Shown: positions 38,897 through 48,231, counted from the stretch's first letter. The stretch: DNA of 64,000 nt from UBA8515 sp964498035 (GCA_964498035.1 CAZCFW010000001.1:1-64000), one strand, 5' to 3'. The notes: generated by a model not told the origin, from the sequence alone. Numbers and translations: made by a program.

Positions 38897-38926
38897 TTGA
38901 CATATAGGCACTTTAGATGTTACAGT
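38897..38926 (+). promoter_or_regulatory. Promoter of HELFH copy 2
   Basis: TTGACA at 38897-38902 and TACAGT at 38921-38926, spacer 18 nt. Confidence 0.65.
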
Positions 38927-38970
38927 ATTAAAAATTTTCATTGAAATACATTCATTCAAGGTTGTGGAAT

Positions 38971-39018
38971 TAGTTGGTTTTGTAGAGTTGATTCCTGTCA
39001 TTTCTACAAAACCAACTA
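38971..39018 (+). promoter_or_regulatory. 16-bp perfect hairpin in the leader of HELFH copy 2
   Basis: tagttggttttgtaga (38971-38986) is perfectly complementary to 39003-39018 around a 16-nt loop. It ends 9 nt before the ATG, so it would hide or present the translation start. It has no T run. Confidence 0.65.
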
Positions 39019-39027
39019 GCCCTCATT

Positions 39028-39837
39028 ATGATAAAAAATCCCCTAATCACTATACTGGTACTGTTTTGTATTAGTTTAGTAGTCACTACTTGTGGCAACA
39101 AAAGCAAGATTAAAGAAACAAAAAATGTTTCTACTCCTACGAACAATAATTCTCTATCAAATAGAGTTGTTATTGTGTACAATGCAATACTCCCAGATAG
39201 TTTTAAGTTTGTTCTAGAAAAAACTGTTAATGATTATGATTTTAAGTATAAACTAAGAGATACTTTGTTTATAAATGATACAATCATTCAGCCTACAAAG
39301 ATTCCTGGTGGGCATATTGAAATAATTAGAGCTATAGGTATACCTCGAAATATTTACATAAACAGAAAAGGACTAACTAGATTATTCAATAAGTTACATT
39401 TTAGAAATGTTGTTGCGCATGAGCTATTTCATACTCTAAGGCCTGAGAATCCTACTGATATCTTACCATTTAATTTTCGAGAAAATATTTCAGTAGTATC
39501 ATACTCAGGTCTTATTATAAACATGAAATCTGACTCGAACTCCACAAATATTAATAGCTTCATCTTTACAAAAATTGAAGAGGCTGCTGCTGAATATTGT
39601 GCCTATGCTCTTTACGATGACTTTTCTCACAATCATGATGGTTATAATAATGTTTGTAATTTAATGATTAAAATTGTGAACGTGACAAAACTTACATCAA
39701 TGGATTTGACAGAGTGTACGAAGACGAATAATTTACCAAAGATATGTCGTCTTATGCTAAATAAAAAAGAGATTAATAACTCAAATATAATTAGAGTTGC
39801 AGCAAAATTTGATTATGTTTGGGAAAAAGGAATTTAA
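39028..39837 (+). CDS. HELFH metalloprotease-like lipoprotein, copy 2
   Basis: The 269-aa protein has a signal peptide ending in a lipobox-like VVTTC (Cys22), a Ser/Asn linker, and the same domain as copy 1: VIVYNAILPDSFKFVLEKTV, then IRAIGIPRNIYINRKGL, HELFH at residues 131-135, SVVSYSGLI, and KIEEAAAEYCAYALY. Loss of the middle of one copy is not seen; both look intact. A surface-bound peptidase role is inferred from the zinc motif only. Confidence 0.75.
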   Translation: MIKNPLITILVLFCISLVVTTCGNKSKIKETKNVSTPTNNNSLSNRVVIVYNAILPDSFKFVLEKTVNDYDFKYKLRDTLFINDTIIQPTKIPGGHIEIIRAIGIPRNIYINRKGLTRLFNKLHFRNVVAHELFHTLRPENPTDILPFNFRENISVVSYSGLIINMKSDSNSTNINSFIFTKIEEAAAEYCAYALYDDFSHNHDGYNNVCNLMIKIVNVTKLTSMDLTECTKTNNLPKICRLMLNKKEINNSNIIRVAAKFDYVWEKGI

Positions 39838-39838
39838 G

Positions 39839-39875
39839 TTGCCCGGGAAGTTGTCTTCCAAGGCAATTTTTTTTT
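39839..39875 (+). terminator. Terminator after HELFH copy 2
   Basis: ttgcccgggaag with cttccaaggcaa, followed by T9; one base differs from the copy at 38834. The stem starts at the stop codon of the gene. Confidence 0.88.
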
Positions 39876-39883
39876 AAATAAAT

Positions 39884-40858
39884 TTATTCTTCGTCTTCTG
39901 CTTCTCCTACCACACCAGAAGACATTGCTTCTAGAATTTTATCGATTTTTCCAGACATAATTCCTGGGATGTTGGACCAAGATTGGCGGATGCGGTGATC
40001 TGTGACGCGGTCTTGTGGAAAGTTGTATGTGCGAATTTTCTCACTTCTATCCCCTGTTCCGATTTGGCCTTTGCGGTCTGCAGAATATTTCTTGGCCTCT
40101 TCTTCATCTTTTAAGACTTGAAGTTTTGCCATAAGGATAATCATAGCTTGCTCGCGGTTCCCAAGCTGATTTCTCTCTGTAGTACAGCGCACATCGATGC
40201 CTGTAGGCTTGTGGATCAAGCGTACTGCAGTCTCCACTTTGTTCACATTCTGTCCGCCCGCACCTCCTGCACGAGAATACTCCATATCGATGTCTGATGG
40301 GTTGATCTCAATTTTAGATTTCTTGCGTAGTGGAAGGATGGCCACTGATGCAGTGGAAGTGTGAATACGCCCATTCTTTTCTGTAGCTGGAACTCTCTGA
40401 ACTCTATGCACTCCAGTCTCGTATCTTAGGAGCTTATATACATCTTTACCTCGTATTTCAAAAGAAGCTTCTTTGTACCCACCTACTTCATTCATAGATT
40501 CGTTTAGTGCCTTCGAAGACCAGCCTCGAGACTCAGCATAGAGCTCATACATATGTGCGAGTTCGTATGCAAAGAGTGATGCTTCGTCTCCTCCTGCACC
40601 TGCACGAACTTCAAGGATGATTTCATTTGGGAATTCTTCTTCCTCGCGTTCAGACTTTTGCATTTCTTCAATCTGTCTTTCAAGTCCTTCTTTTTGAAAA
40701 GTTATATTTTGAAGTTCTTCCACAGCAAGTTCTTTCATACTTTCATCTTCTGCCACCATATCATTAATCTTCTTTTCCTCAGCCAAAAGACGCTCGTATT
40801 CATTTGCGAGGTAGCTTGTCTTGTGATTCTTTTTTAATTCTTCTAGATCGAAGTTCAT
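39884..40858 (-). CDS. prfA: Peptide chain release factor 1
   Basis: The 324-aa factor has the catalytic GGQ (SRAGGAGGQNVNK) and the class-1 domain order; LRYETGVHRVQRVPATEKNG precedes it. The N-terminal domain is about 35 residues shorter than in E. coli. It recognises UAA and UAG. TATAAT lies 8 nt before the ATG on the minus strand. Confidence 0.96.
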   Translation of the reverse strand: MNFDLEELKKNHKTSYLANEYERLLAEEKKINDMVAEDESMKELAVEELQNITFQKEGLERQIEEMQKSEREEEEFPNEIILEVRAGAGGDEASLFAYELAHMYELYAESRGWSSKALNESMNEVGGYKEASFEIRGKDVYKLLRYETGVHRVQRVPATEKNGRIHTSTASVAILPLRKKSKIEINPSDIDMEYSRAGGAGGQNVNKVETAVRLIHKPTGIDVRCTTERNQLGNREQAMIILMAKLQVLKDEEEAKKYSADRKGQIGTGDRSEKIRTYNFPQDRVTDHRIRQSWSNIPGIMSGKIDKILEAMSSGVVGEAEDEE

Positions 40859-40882
40859 ATATATTTATTATAGCACCCAAAA

Positions 40883-40911
40883 GAAAAATCGCCCTGAAAG
40901 AGCGATTTTTC
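40883..40911 (-). terminator. Terminator of rpmE
   Basis: gaaaaatcgc pairs with gcgatttttc; a T-rich run follows on the minus strand. It separates rpmE from prfA, which has its own -10 box. Confidence 0.85.
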
Positions 40912-40919
40912 TAGAGTAT

Positions 40920-41138
40920 TTATTTCTTTGTTTTAGTACCTGCTGCAGCGCGCTTCTTGAAGCGGTCCACACGTCCTGCTGTGTCGAGAACCTTTTCGTT
41001 ACCAGTATAGAATGGGTGGCACTGACTGCAGATTTCCACAGCTATTTCATTCATAGTTGAGCCCACAGTAAATGTCGCTCCACATGCGCAAGTGACAGCT
41101 GAGGCTAAGTTGTATTTTGGGTGTATTTCTTTCTTCAT
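40920..41138 (-). CDS. rpmE: 50S ribosomal protein bL31
   Basis: The 72-aa protein keeps the zinc-binding form: CACG (Cys17/Cys19 region) and CSQCHPFYTG. A basic tail (KKRAAAGTKTKK) follows the core. A TAATAT hexamer sits 7 nt before the ATG. Confidence 0.95.
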   Translation of the reverse strand: MKKEIHPKYNLASAVTCACGATFTVGSTMNEIAVEICSQCHPFYTGNEKVLDTAGRVDRFKKRAAAGTKTKK

Positions 41139-41162
41139 AAAAGCTATATTAGCACAGGTTTA

Positions 41163-42515
41163 TTAGTTTTGCAACGGGTCTAGCATGGTGGTCTGGATCT
41201 TGGTTGCTTTCGCCATTACCTGCTTTCCGTATGCACAAGCAGTGCCTCCAGTACCATAGTACTTGCAAGCAGCCTTTATTTCCGCAGTATAGCTACCATT
41301 CACCCCTCCAAGTTCCTTTAGGAATAAGGCTGAAGCCATAAATGCATCTGGTGCATTCCAAGGATCAGGATTGGTCTTTCCAAGTGCTAGAGCAATCTTC
41401 TTTTTCATACCCATCCATGTGGAAGGTATGAATTGTGCAGGTCCCATGGCTCCACCCCAGCTTGAAGTACCAGCTGAAGCTATCGGGCAGGACACTAGAG
41501 TTTTGTAAGGATCGCGCCCAGCACCTGTGGTGATCTCTATAAATGGGATTACGTCACGACTTGGCTTCATAACATTTGGGAAAGTTTTACCACTTCGAGA
41601 ACTCACACCCGCACCAGTTGATTGGTCTGTAAGATAGCAAGAACCTTGGTCAGTCCCCAAGTTACTTTCTTGAGTAATAATTGCAAGTATGAAAGCCACA
41701 CGTACGCCAGTCACCTTGCTTGCAGCATTCGCATAGTCGAGTGCGCGTCCGAATGGAATGGCACCAGTATCACGGAGGTTGAAGAGTACAGCAAGAATTT
41801 CTGCGCGTCGCTTCGCTTTCTCGGCTAGAAGTTTGTTGTATTCAGATTCTTTACTCTTACTAATAGAGAGAAGTTGCTGTTTATCTTTTTCATTACTCTC
41901 AACTTTTTTCTTTTCGTTCTCGAGTGCTACCTTCACATCTATCGCTTGATTTTTCTTTTCTTCGAGTGCCTTCTTCTCAGCTTCAGTCTGCGTACGATTC
42001 CCTCTTATTTCATCGACAGATTTCTTTATCGCACCCTTAAGTGAATTGAAATTATCCACATCACTATACGTGTCGGACAATTTATCGCGTGAAAGAAGTA
42101 GTGATACCATGGAAATCTCATCTATCTCCCGATTCTTTCTGAGTAATTGAGAAAGTGATTCTTTCTCGAGCTCAATCCTTTCTGTAAGTGTTTGAATTTT
42201 GCTATTTTTCTGAGTTATTTCACCACCAAGTTTCGTAATTTGTAGGTTCTTAGATTTAATATCTAGTTTAGATTTTGAAATTTGTGTTGTAAGTATGGCT
42301 ATGTCTCTAGACAGTGATGTGGACTGTCCTTTTTGCTGAGTAAGCTCCTTTTGCTTTTGAGCTATCTCTTGCTCAAGTGCGGACAGTTCGGATTCCAATT
42401 TCGCTTTCTCTGCTTGAGCATTATCTAGCTCCACGCTCGCAAAAGAAATATGTGTGCTAGAAAGTAGCATACATAAAATCAAAATTCCGGTTATAAAATT
42501 ATTCTTTAAACGCAT
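41163..42515 (-). CDS. Secreted lytic transglycosylase with N-terminal coiled coil
   Basis: The 450-aa protein has a signal peptide (GILILCMLLSSTHISFA), a long coiled coil (about residues 28-235; EnvC/CwlO-like, rich in Lys/Glu/Gln), and a C-terminal MltB-like SLT domain: AFILAIITQESNLGTDQGSC, SSWGGAMGPAQFIPSTWMG and NAPDAFMASALFLKELGGV. The Glu in TQESN is the probable catalytic acid. It should cut peptidoglycan glycan chains. A similar coiled coil fronts the M23 enzyme at 55685. TATAAT is 6 nt before the ATG. Confidence 0.9.
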   Translation of the reverse strand: MRLKNNFITGILILCMLLSSTHISFASVELDNAQAEKAKLESELSALEQEIAQKQKELTQQKGQSTSLSRDIAILTTQISKSKLDIKSKNLQITKLGGEITQKNSKIQTLTERIELEKESLSQLLRKNREIDEISMVSLLLSRDKLSDTYSDVDNFNSLKGAIKKSVDEIRGNRTQTEAEKKALEEKKNQAIDVKVALENEKKKVESNEKDKQQLLSISKSKESEYNKLLAEKAKRRAEILAVLFNLRDTGAIPFGRALDYANAASKVTGVRVAFILAIITQESNLGTDQGSCYLTDQSTGAGVSSRSGKTFPNVMKPSRDVIPFIEITTGAGRDPYKTLVSCPIASAGTSSWGGAMGPAQFIPSTWMGMKKKIALALGKTNPDPWNAPDAFMASALFLKELGGVNGSYTAEIKAACKYYGTGGTACAYGKQVMAKATKIQTTMLDPLQN

Positions 42516-42534
42516 TCACTTATTATAGCATAAG

Positions 42535-42562
42535 AAAACCCATACAGAATGTGTATGGGTTT
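42535..42562 (-). terminator. Terminator of rplY
   Basis: aaaacccatac and gtatgggttt pair; a T-rich run follows on the minus strand toward the next gene. Confidence 0.8.
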
Positions 42563-42603
42563 AATTTCCCTCTTGGGGGGGTAGACGAAGTCGGGGTAGA
42601 AAA

Positions 42604-43248
42604 TTATTTAGCTTCTTCTCCTGCACCTTCCTCTTCTTTCTTACCTTTCTTTTCAACTTCGATAGCTGATAGGTCTACTGGTGCTGCCTCCTCTTCCTTC
42701 TCAGCCTTAGCTGGAGCTACGAGTGCGACAACTTCCATACCATCAGTGAGTAATGTAATTCCAGCTGGAAGTACGATATCCTTCGCGTGAATCTGATCTG
42801 CAAGAGTTGCAAGTGATGAGATGTCCACAGCGATTGTGTGAGGAAGATCTTTTGGAAGACCCTTTATCTCCACTTCGTGAAGTACTTTCATAAGTGAACC
42901 AAGTCCTGATTTCTCAGCTTGTGATACACCTGTGAATTCTAGCTCAATACTAACTTCGATTGGCTTGTTCATATCCACAGCAAGGAAGTCTGCGTGTAAT
43001 GGAAAGCTCTTTACTGGGTCAAACTGTACATCATGAATGAGTACGTCTACCTTCTTACCTTCAATATCAACTACTAATGTGCTTGATTCCCCTGCGTCCT
43101 TGAAAGCTTTGATGAAGTCGATGCTAGAGACAGAGATTGGGGTATTCTCCACGCTAGCGCCATAGACGACAGCTGGAATCATGCCTTTTGCGCGCACATC
43201 TTCTAGCTTATCTGCCTTACTTCGCTTTGTTGCGATTAATGTTTTCAT
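42604..43248 (-). CDS. rplY: 50S ribosomal protein bL25 (CTC form)
   Basis: The 214-aa protein has the 5S-rRNA-binding domain (MKTLIATKRSKADKLEDVRA, KGMIPAVVYGA) and the C-terminal TL5/CTC beta domain (SFPLHADFLAVDMNKPIEVS, HEVEIKGLPKDLPHTIAVDI), then an acidic Glu/Lys tail. The start is ATG 43248, where the domain begins; a reading from 43284 adds residues not seen in the family. A TAAGAT hexamer is 7 nt upstream. Confidence 0.94.
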   Translation of the reverse strand: MKTLIATKRSKADKLEDVRAKGMIPAVVYGASVENTPISVSSIDFIKAFKDAGESSTLVVDIEGKKVDVLIHDVQFDPVKSFPLHADFLAVDMNKPIEVSIELEFTGVSQAEKSGLGSLMKVLHEVEIKGLPKDLPHTIAVDISSLATLADQIHAKDIVLPAGITLLTDGMEVVALVAPAKAEKEEEAAPVDLSAIEVEKKGKKEEEGAGEEAK

Positions 43249-43343
43249 AGGTGGAATCTTAGCACAGAAAATCATTTTCGGCAAATTTAAATTACACCCT
43301 TATTTTCAAGCCCTTCTAGCCCTTTTTAACTTATACAATGATA

Positions 43344-43372
43344 TTGACATTTAGGCAAAAATATGCTATGAT
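43344..43372 (+). promoter_or_regulatory. Promoter of the T9SS-type repeat protein gene
   Basis: TTGACA at 43344-43349 and TATGAT at 43367-43372, spacer 17 nt. The leader (about 70 nt) is A/C-rich (acaacaac, caatctaattcacaac) and apparently unstructured. Confidence 0.8.
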
Positions 43373-43447
43373 TGAGCAAACTTTAAAAAATTAATACAAC
43401 AACAAAAAATCAATCTAATTCACAACAATCAAACCAACTCCTAACAC

Positions 43448-46400
43448 ATGAAAGTTATCAAATTCCTAATCCTGACGCTCGCTTTAATTAGCTTGAGCAA
43501 TCTGACATTCGGTCAATCTACACCATCGGTGCAAACCAATTATGCAAGACGCATATTTGGAACTTCAGCTATTTTGGATGGCTACGTGGATCCTAACAAT
43601 GATTCCACAATCAGCTATTTCATTTATTGGAAAAGCAGTTCAACAAAGATAGATACAAGTGGTATTTACCACAACTATCTTGATGCCGGTGCTATTTCAC
43701 AAACCATTACAGGGCTAACATCAAATACTCTCTACAGTTTCAAGATTGTAGCGAAGAATAAAAATGGAACCAGTAGCGGACTTGTGAATACTTTCTTTAC
43801 CCCGACCATGACGGCTCCAAGTGTTTATACCTGGAACCCTGGTTGGGTTGGTGATACTGATCAATTACAAATAGGTGGAGCTTTCCAAGCAAACGGATTG
43901 ATTACAACTACCTGGTACCAGTACGACAGTCTTCCCACCGCATTCAGAGATTCTACTTCTGCTGTTCTTCAGCAGGAAACTGATCAATGGGGCATGTGGG
44001 AAAATCTGATGAACTTAAAAACGTACAAGAAGTACTACGGTAGATTAGTTGCAAAAAATGATTCCGGAATTACTTATGGCAATACAATTGTCATGAGGAC
44101 ACAGGGCAGTAAACCGCCGATAGTGGCTACGGATTCTGCAACTAATATTATGCAAACATCTGCTTACTTAAATGGAAAGATAAATGCACTAGGTAACTGT
44201 TATAACTGGCGTTTTGAATACGGCACAAGCCCGACTTCATTAAGCAATGTTATCCCATTAAATTATAACAATACTAATTGGGTATGTAATAGTTACTATA
44301 GTGGTAATCCTGATGAAGATTTTGTAAGTACTGTAATTTATGATTTAACAAATAACACTACTTATTATTATCGAATCGTTGGAGAAAGTTGGAGAGGCAC
44401 AACCCGTGGCAATGTAATATCATTTACTACCCAGGGTAGCCTCGCCCCAGATGCAATTACTTTAACTGCGGACAGTGTTTCTTACACTAGTGCTCAGTTG
44501 ATTGGATACTATGATGCAAGGGGTACAACTCCAGTTCAGAATTCATTCGAGTATGGTAAAACCGTTTACTTCGGATTAACAACAGTACCTGTTAGTAATT
44601 CGAAAGCAACTGATTCAGTCAGAGTAAAAGTTCCAAACTTAGAAAGTGGTACTGTATACTTTTTTCGCCTAAAATCGAGAAATCAGCACGGTACGACTTA
44701 CGGGAACGTTATTACTTTTACTACAAAGAATGATCAACCTCCATCAGTAACTACTGATTCGGCAACTGCTGGTCTAACGACTGCAAATGCATATGGTAGT
44801 TATAAACCAAATGGAACAGCTACGGAAACATGGACTGAATGGGATTCTGTCCCAAATTTGTATCGTTTCAGAACTAGCAAAAGTTCTCGTGGAACTACAA
44901 ACGGCAATATTGCCGAAACTATTTCAGGTCTTCTGACTAATCACATATATTATGTGAGGTGTGCTGATTCAAATGCTTTTGGAAAAGCGTATGGTCAAAC
45001 CATCCCAGTGAGAACTCTGAATAATGAGAAACCGAGCACAACGACTGACTCAGCAACAGGAATTGCTGATACATATGCATACCTAAATGCAATTGTAGAT
45101 GGAAAAGGAACAAATAGTAATTATATGTTTGAGTATGGCTTTACGCCTACCTCACTTATAAAAACTACTACTCTAACTTCGTTTGGTATGGGATTCGTTT
45201 TTGTATCTTCCCCAATATTTGGGCTTCCTGCTAACACCATAGTTTACTATCGTATAAAAGCGAATAATACATGGGGTACAAATTTTGGAAGTATCAAATC
45301 ATTTACAACATCGCCTAACCAGGCTCCTGCTGTAAATATTTTTGACAAAGATTCACTTTCACCAACAACGGTACAGCTGAAGATAGCAATTGATGGTAAG
45401 GGTACGTTAAGTAAGGTTGCTGTAAAATACGGAACTTCACTTTCTTTCGGAACCCAAACGATATTTGTAAACGCAACAAAAGTTGTGGATACGATAGTTA
45501 TTAAGTTAGTAAACTTAATTCCTGACTTGTTGCACTACACTGCGCCAATTGGCGAAAATAGTTTTGGTACGACTCAAGGCAGTGTCTTTGGGTTTACTAC
45601 ACCAAATAATGAACCGCCCAGCGTGGCGACTGATTCGTCAAATAATATTGGGCTTAATTCAATAACTGTACACGGAAATTTCGATTCAAAGAAAAATTCA
45701 ACACAGACATGGGTGGTGTACGATACATTGCCAAACATGTTTAGGTTCAGTACTTCTAAAGTTGCACGAGGCACTTCATTGGGAAATATTTCGGATGTCC
45801 TATCTGGGCTTTTGAAAAATCACGTATACTATTTCAAGTATGCGGCTGAAAATTTCTACGGATTAAGTTATGGTCAAACCCTAACTTCAAAAACCACAAA
45901 TGATGAAAAGCCTTTAGCTACAACTGATAGTGCGGATGGTATCACGGATACCTACGCAACCTTGAATGCACTTGTTGATGGAAAAGGAACTGATAGTTAT
46001 TACCAATTCGAGTACGGCGCTTCGCCTACTGCTTTAGTAAAAACAACAGCTCTTACTACTTTCGGGAAAGGATCTTCTTATGTTTCCGCAGTTATCTACG
46101 GACAACAATCAAACTCCACAATTTATTATCGTGTAAAAGCGATTAATAATTGGGGATTTACCAGAGGAAATATTCTTTCTGTAAAGACTGCACCAGCAGG
46201 TACGCCGATTGTTTCAATCTTGACTATCGACTCTATTACTACAAATACTGCGCGAGCGGTAATAGTAATAAATGGACAAGGTACTTTAAGTAAAGTAGCG
46301 CTTAAATATGGTCAAACGCTTTCCTTCGGAACGCAGACAATATTTATAACTGCTAATAAGTTGATCGATACAATCGTAGTTAAACTAAATTCGTTAACAT

Positions 46401-47917
46401 CCGATAAGCAATATTATGTTGCTGCACTCGGTGAGAACAATTTCGGTATAACTCAAAGTACTACTGATGGATTCTACACTCTGAATAATAAACCAGCGAA
46501 GGTTTATTTTAGTTCTATATCTATGCTTCCTACAAGTGCTACTTTTTTTGGATCTTACAATTCAAAGAAAAATAGTACATATGTTTGGGTGCAGTATGGA
46601 ACTAACTCATCGTTGTCTCAAAAAACTAATGTAATTAGCAATCTTTTAGATTCTAATAATTTTAGTTTGACGGCTAATTCCTTACTAGCGAATACATGGT
46701 ATCTTTACCGTTATTATGCAAGTAATGTTTATGGAAGTGATTCGACAGCGATTGACAGCTTCCTTACACCCGGTAATCAAGCACCTTTAGTAATAACAGA
46801 CACTGTTGGAATGTTAGGAACCAGCTACGCTACCCTGAATTTAAGAGTAGATGGAAGAGGAACAAGCACAGTAGTTTATTTCATATATGGTACTAATCCT
46901 TCAAATTTATCTAGCTCTACCCTATCAATGGTATCTGGAAAATACGCAAATTCGATTAACTTACCAGCGTATGGATTAAATTCAAATACTGTTTACTACT
47001 ACAAAGCAGCCTCTGTAAATTCATGGGGTACAAGTTTTGGTTCAGTTTTAAGCTTTAAAACTTTAGACAACCAAAGTGGTCCACCACCAAGTACTAGAAA
47101 AGCTACTATTGTTGTTCTTACAACAAGTTCTGGTTCAACCTATGGAACTGTGAATGCGACCTTTAACGGTCACGGAAATAGTTTCTCGTATTGGGTAGAA
47201 TATAACGACCAATTTACTTGGGCTAGTACGTCTATTATGACAAGCAAGGATACTGGGATTCAAACAATTCCAATCCTAATACCTAATTTGTTAATGAATC
47301 GTGTGTGGTATTGTACTGTACACCTAAAAAATTCTTTAACAGATACCGTTGCTTTTGTTGAACTAAGCACGTTCAACATAATGCCTCCGATTGCTAAGAC
47401 ATTAGATATTCTTGGTATCATGAATGACAGAGCCATATTTCATGGCTATTATGATGGTTTTGATGCTGGGGCTACAACGTGGTTTGAATACGGAGATTCG
47501 TTTCCTCTTTCAAACCAAACGAATAAAATATTTCACAATGGGACTCACGACAGTTTATCTCTACTGGTAAATAATCTGAAGCCCGGAAAAAAATATTTTT
47601 ACCGTTTTGCCGCAAAGAATAGTTATGGTACCAATTATGGTGACCCAGTTCAGTTCAAGACCTCAGGTATAGCATCTGGTATTAAAAATGATGTAGCTAA
47701 AGGAAAAATTTCGGTTTATCCTAATCCTACAACTGGTGTAGTAAAAGTCACCGGCTATGAGGGTGTTGTTGTATTAATTGATTTAACAGGCAAGGAACTA
47801 TTCCGAAAAACTGTTAATCAAAGTAACAATGTTCTCGATCTTTCTGGTTTAGGAGCTGGTATGTATATGCTTTACTCTGAAAACCATTCTTTGATGCAAA
47901 AAATTATAATAAATTAA
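43448..47917 (+). CDS. Giant secreted Fn3-like repeat protein with a T9SS type A-like sorting domain
   Basis: The 1489-aa protein has a signal peptide (FLILTLALISLSNLTFGQ), about 14 tandem beta-sandwich units of 90-105 residues (recurring ATLN/YLNG, FEYG, YYxRxxAxNxxG, GxxxxFTT), and a C-terminal domain of about 75 residues: KISVYPNPTTGVVKVTG, VVLIDLTGKELFRKTV, LDLSGLGAGMYML, with the final IIIN. That end is the pattern of the type IX secretion type A sorting domain of Bacteroidota. No T9SS component lies in the window. The gene has its own promoter and terminator and probably came from a Bacteroidota donor. It may act in attachment. Confidence 0.88.
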   Translation: MKVIKFLILTLALISLSNLTFGQSTPSVQTNYARRIFGTSAILDGYVDPNNDSTISYFIYWKSSSTKIDTSGIYHNYLDAGAISQTITGLTSNTLYSFKIVAKNKNGTSSGLVNTFFTPTMTAPSVYTWNPGWVGDTDQLQIGGAFQANGLITTTWYQYDSLPTAFRDSTSAVLQQETDQWGMWENLMNLKTYKKYYGRLVAKNDSGITYGNTIVMRTQGSKPPIVATDSATNIMQTSAYLNGKINALGNCYNWRFEYGTSPTSLSNVIPLNYNNTNWVCNSYYSGNPDEDFVSTVIYDLTNNTTYYYRIVGESWRGTTRGNVISFTTQGSLAPDAITLTADSVSYTSAQLIGYYDARGTTPVQNSFEYGKTVYFGLTTVPVSNSKATDSVRVKVPNLESGTVYFFRLKSRNQHGTTYGNVITFTTKNDQPPSVTTDSATAGLTTANAYGSYKPNGTATETWTEWDSVPNLYRFRTSKSSRGTTNGNIAETISGLLTNHIYYVRCADSNAFGKAYGQTIPVRTLNNEKPSTTTDSATGIADTYAYLNAIVDGKGTNSNYMFEYGFTPTSLIKTTTLTSFGMGFVFVSSPIFGLPANTIVYYRIKANNTWGTNFGSIKSFTTSPNQAPAVNIFDKDSLSPTTVQLKIAIDGKGTLSKVAVKYGTSLSFGTQTIFVNATKVVDTIVIKLVNLIPDLLHYTAPIGENSFGTTQGSVFGFTTPNNEPPSVATDSSNNIGLNSITVHGNFDSKKNSTQTWVVYDTLPNMFRFSTSKVARGTSLGNISDVLSGLLKNHVYYFKYAAENFYGLSYGQTLTSKTTNDEKPLATTDSADGITDTYATLNALVDGKGTDSYYQFEYGASPTALVKTTALTTFGKGSSYVSAVIYGQQSNSTIYYRVKAINNWGFTRGNILSVKTAPAGTPIVSILTIDSITTNTARAVIVINGQGTLSKVALKYGQTLSFGTQTIFITANKLIDTIVVKLNSLTSDKQYYVAALGENNFGITQSTTDGFYTLNNKPAKVYFSSISMLPTSATFFGSYNSKKNSTYVWVQYGTNSSLSQKTNVISNLLDSNNFSLTANSLLANTWYLYRYYASNVYGSDSTAIDSFLTPGNQAPLVITDTVGMLGTSYATLNLRVDGRGTSTVVYFIYGTNPSNLSSSTLSMVSGKYANSINLPAYGLNSNTVYYYKAASVNSWGTSFGSVLSFKTLDNQSGPPPSTRKATIVVLTTSSGSTYGTVNATFNGHGNSFSYWVEYNDQFTWASTSIMTSKDTGIQTIPILIPNLLMNRVWYCTVHLKNSLTDTVAFVELSTFNIMPPIAKTLDILGIMNDRAIFHGYYDGFDAGATTWFEYGDSFPLSNQTNKIFHNGTHDSLSLLVNNLKPGKKYFYRFAAKNSYGTNYGDPVQFKTSGIASGIKNDVAKGKISVYPNPTTGVVKVTGYEGVVVLIDLTGKELFRKTVNQSNNVLDLSGLGAGMYMLYSENHSLMQKIIIN

Positions 47918-47935
47918 TTGCATAATTCTAAAATT

Positions 47936-47967
47936 AAAACCGCTTTCTTAATTGAAAGCGGTTTTTT
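47936..47967 (+). terminator. Terminator of the giant repeat protein gene
   Basis: aaaaccgctttc pairs with gaaagcggtttt around ttaatt, followed by T7. Confidence 0.9.
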
Positions 47968-48227
47968 TATATGGTATTTTCAGGGAGAGGTAAAGGCAAT
48001 GCTTTGTATTCGTTTAATTTTTTTTCTACCTGCTCTCTTTCTGATTCATTGCTATTTTGGTAAAAACGATGGGTATATGCAGATATGGCAAACGCATTGT
48101 GTATAAGATCTTGGCTCCATCCTACATCTTCCAATTCCCCATGTATCACATGCTGAGACTTTTCGAGCAATTTCTGCCCGACAATATAACTTGCTAGTAA
48201 TTCTATGTTTTCTGCACTGCTTTTCAT
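47967..48227 (-). CDS. Hypothetical protein, 86 aa
   Basis: A small, helical, acidic soluble protein (SAENIELLASYIVGQKLLEK, ISAYTHRFYQNSNESEREQV) ending PLPLPENTI. No family recognised. It begins 5 nt after the stop of the FAD-linked oxidase gene, so it is the second gene of that unit. It might be a small partner or simply a passenger. Confidence 0.65.
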   Translation of the reverse strand: MKSSAENIELLASYIVGQKLLEKSQHVIHGELEDVGWSQDLIHNAFAISAYTHRFYQNSNESEREQVEKKLNEYKALPLPLPENTI

Positions 48228-48231
48228 ATAT

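Noticed and set aside
43448..47917. Evidence that the whole window is from Bacteroidota
   Set aside because: The flanking ribosomal, ATP synthase, SWIB and envelope genes are Patescibacterial in type, and promoters are TTGACA/TATAAT rather than the Bacteroidota form.
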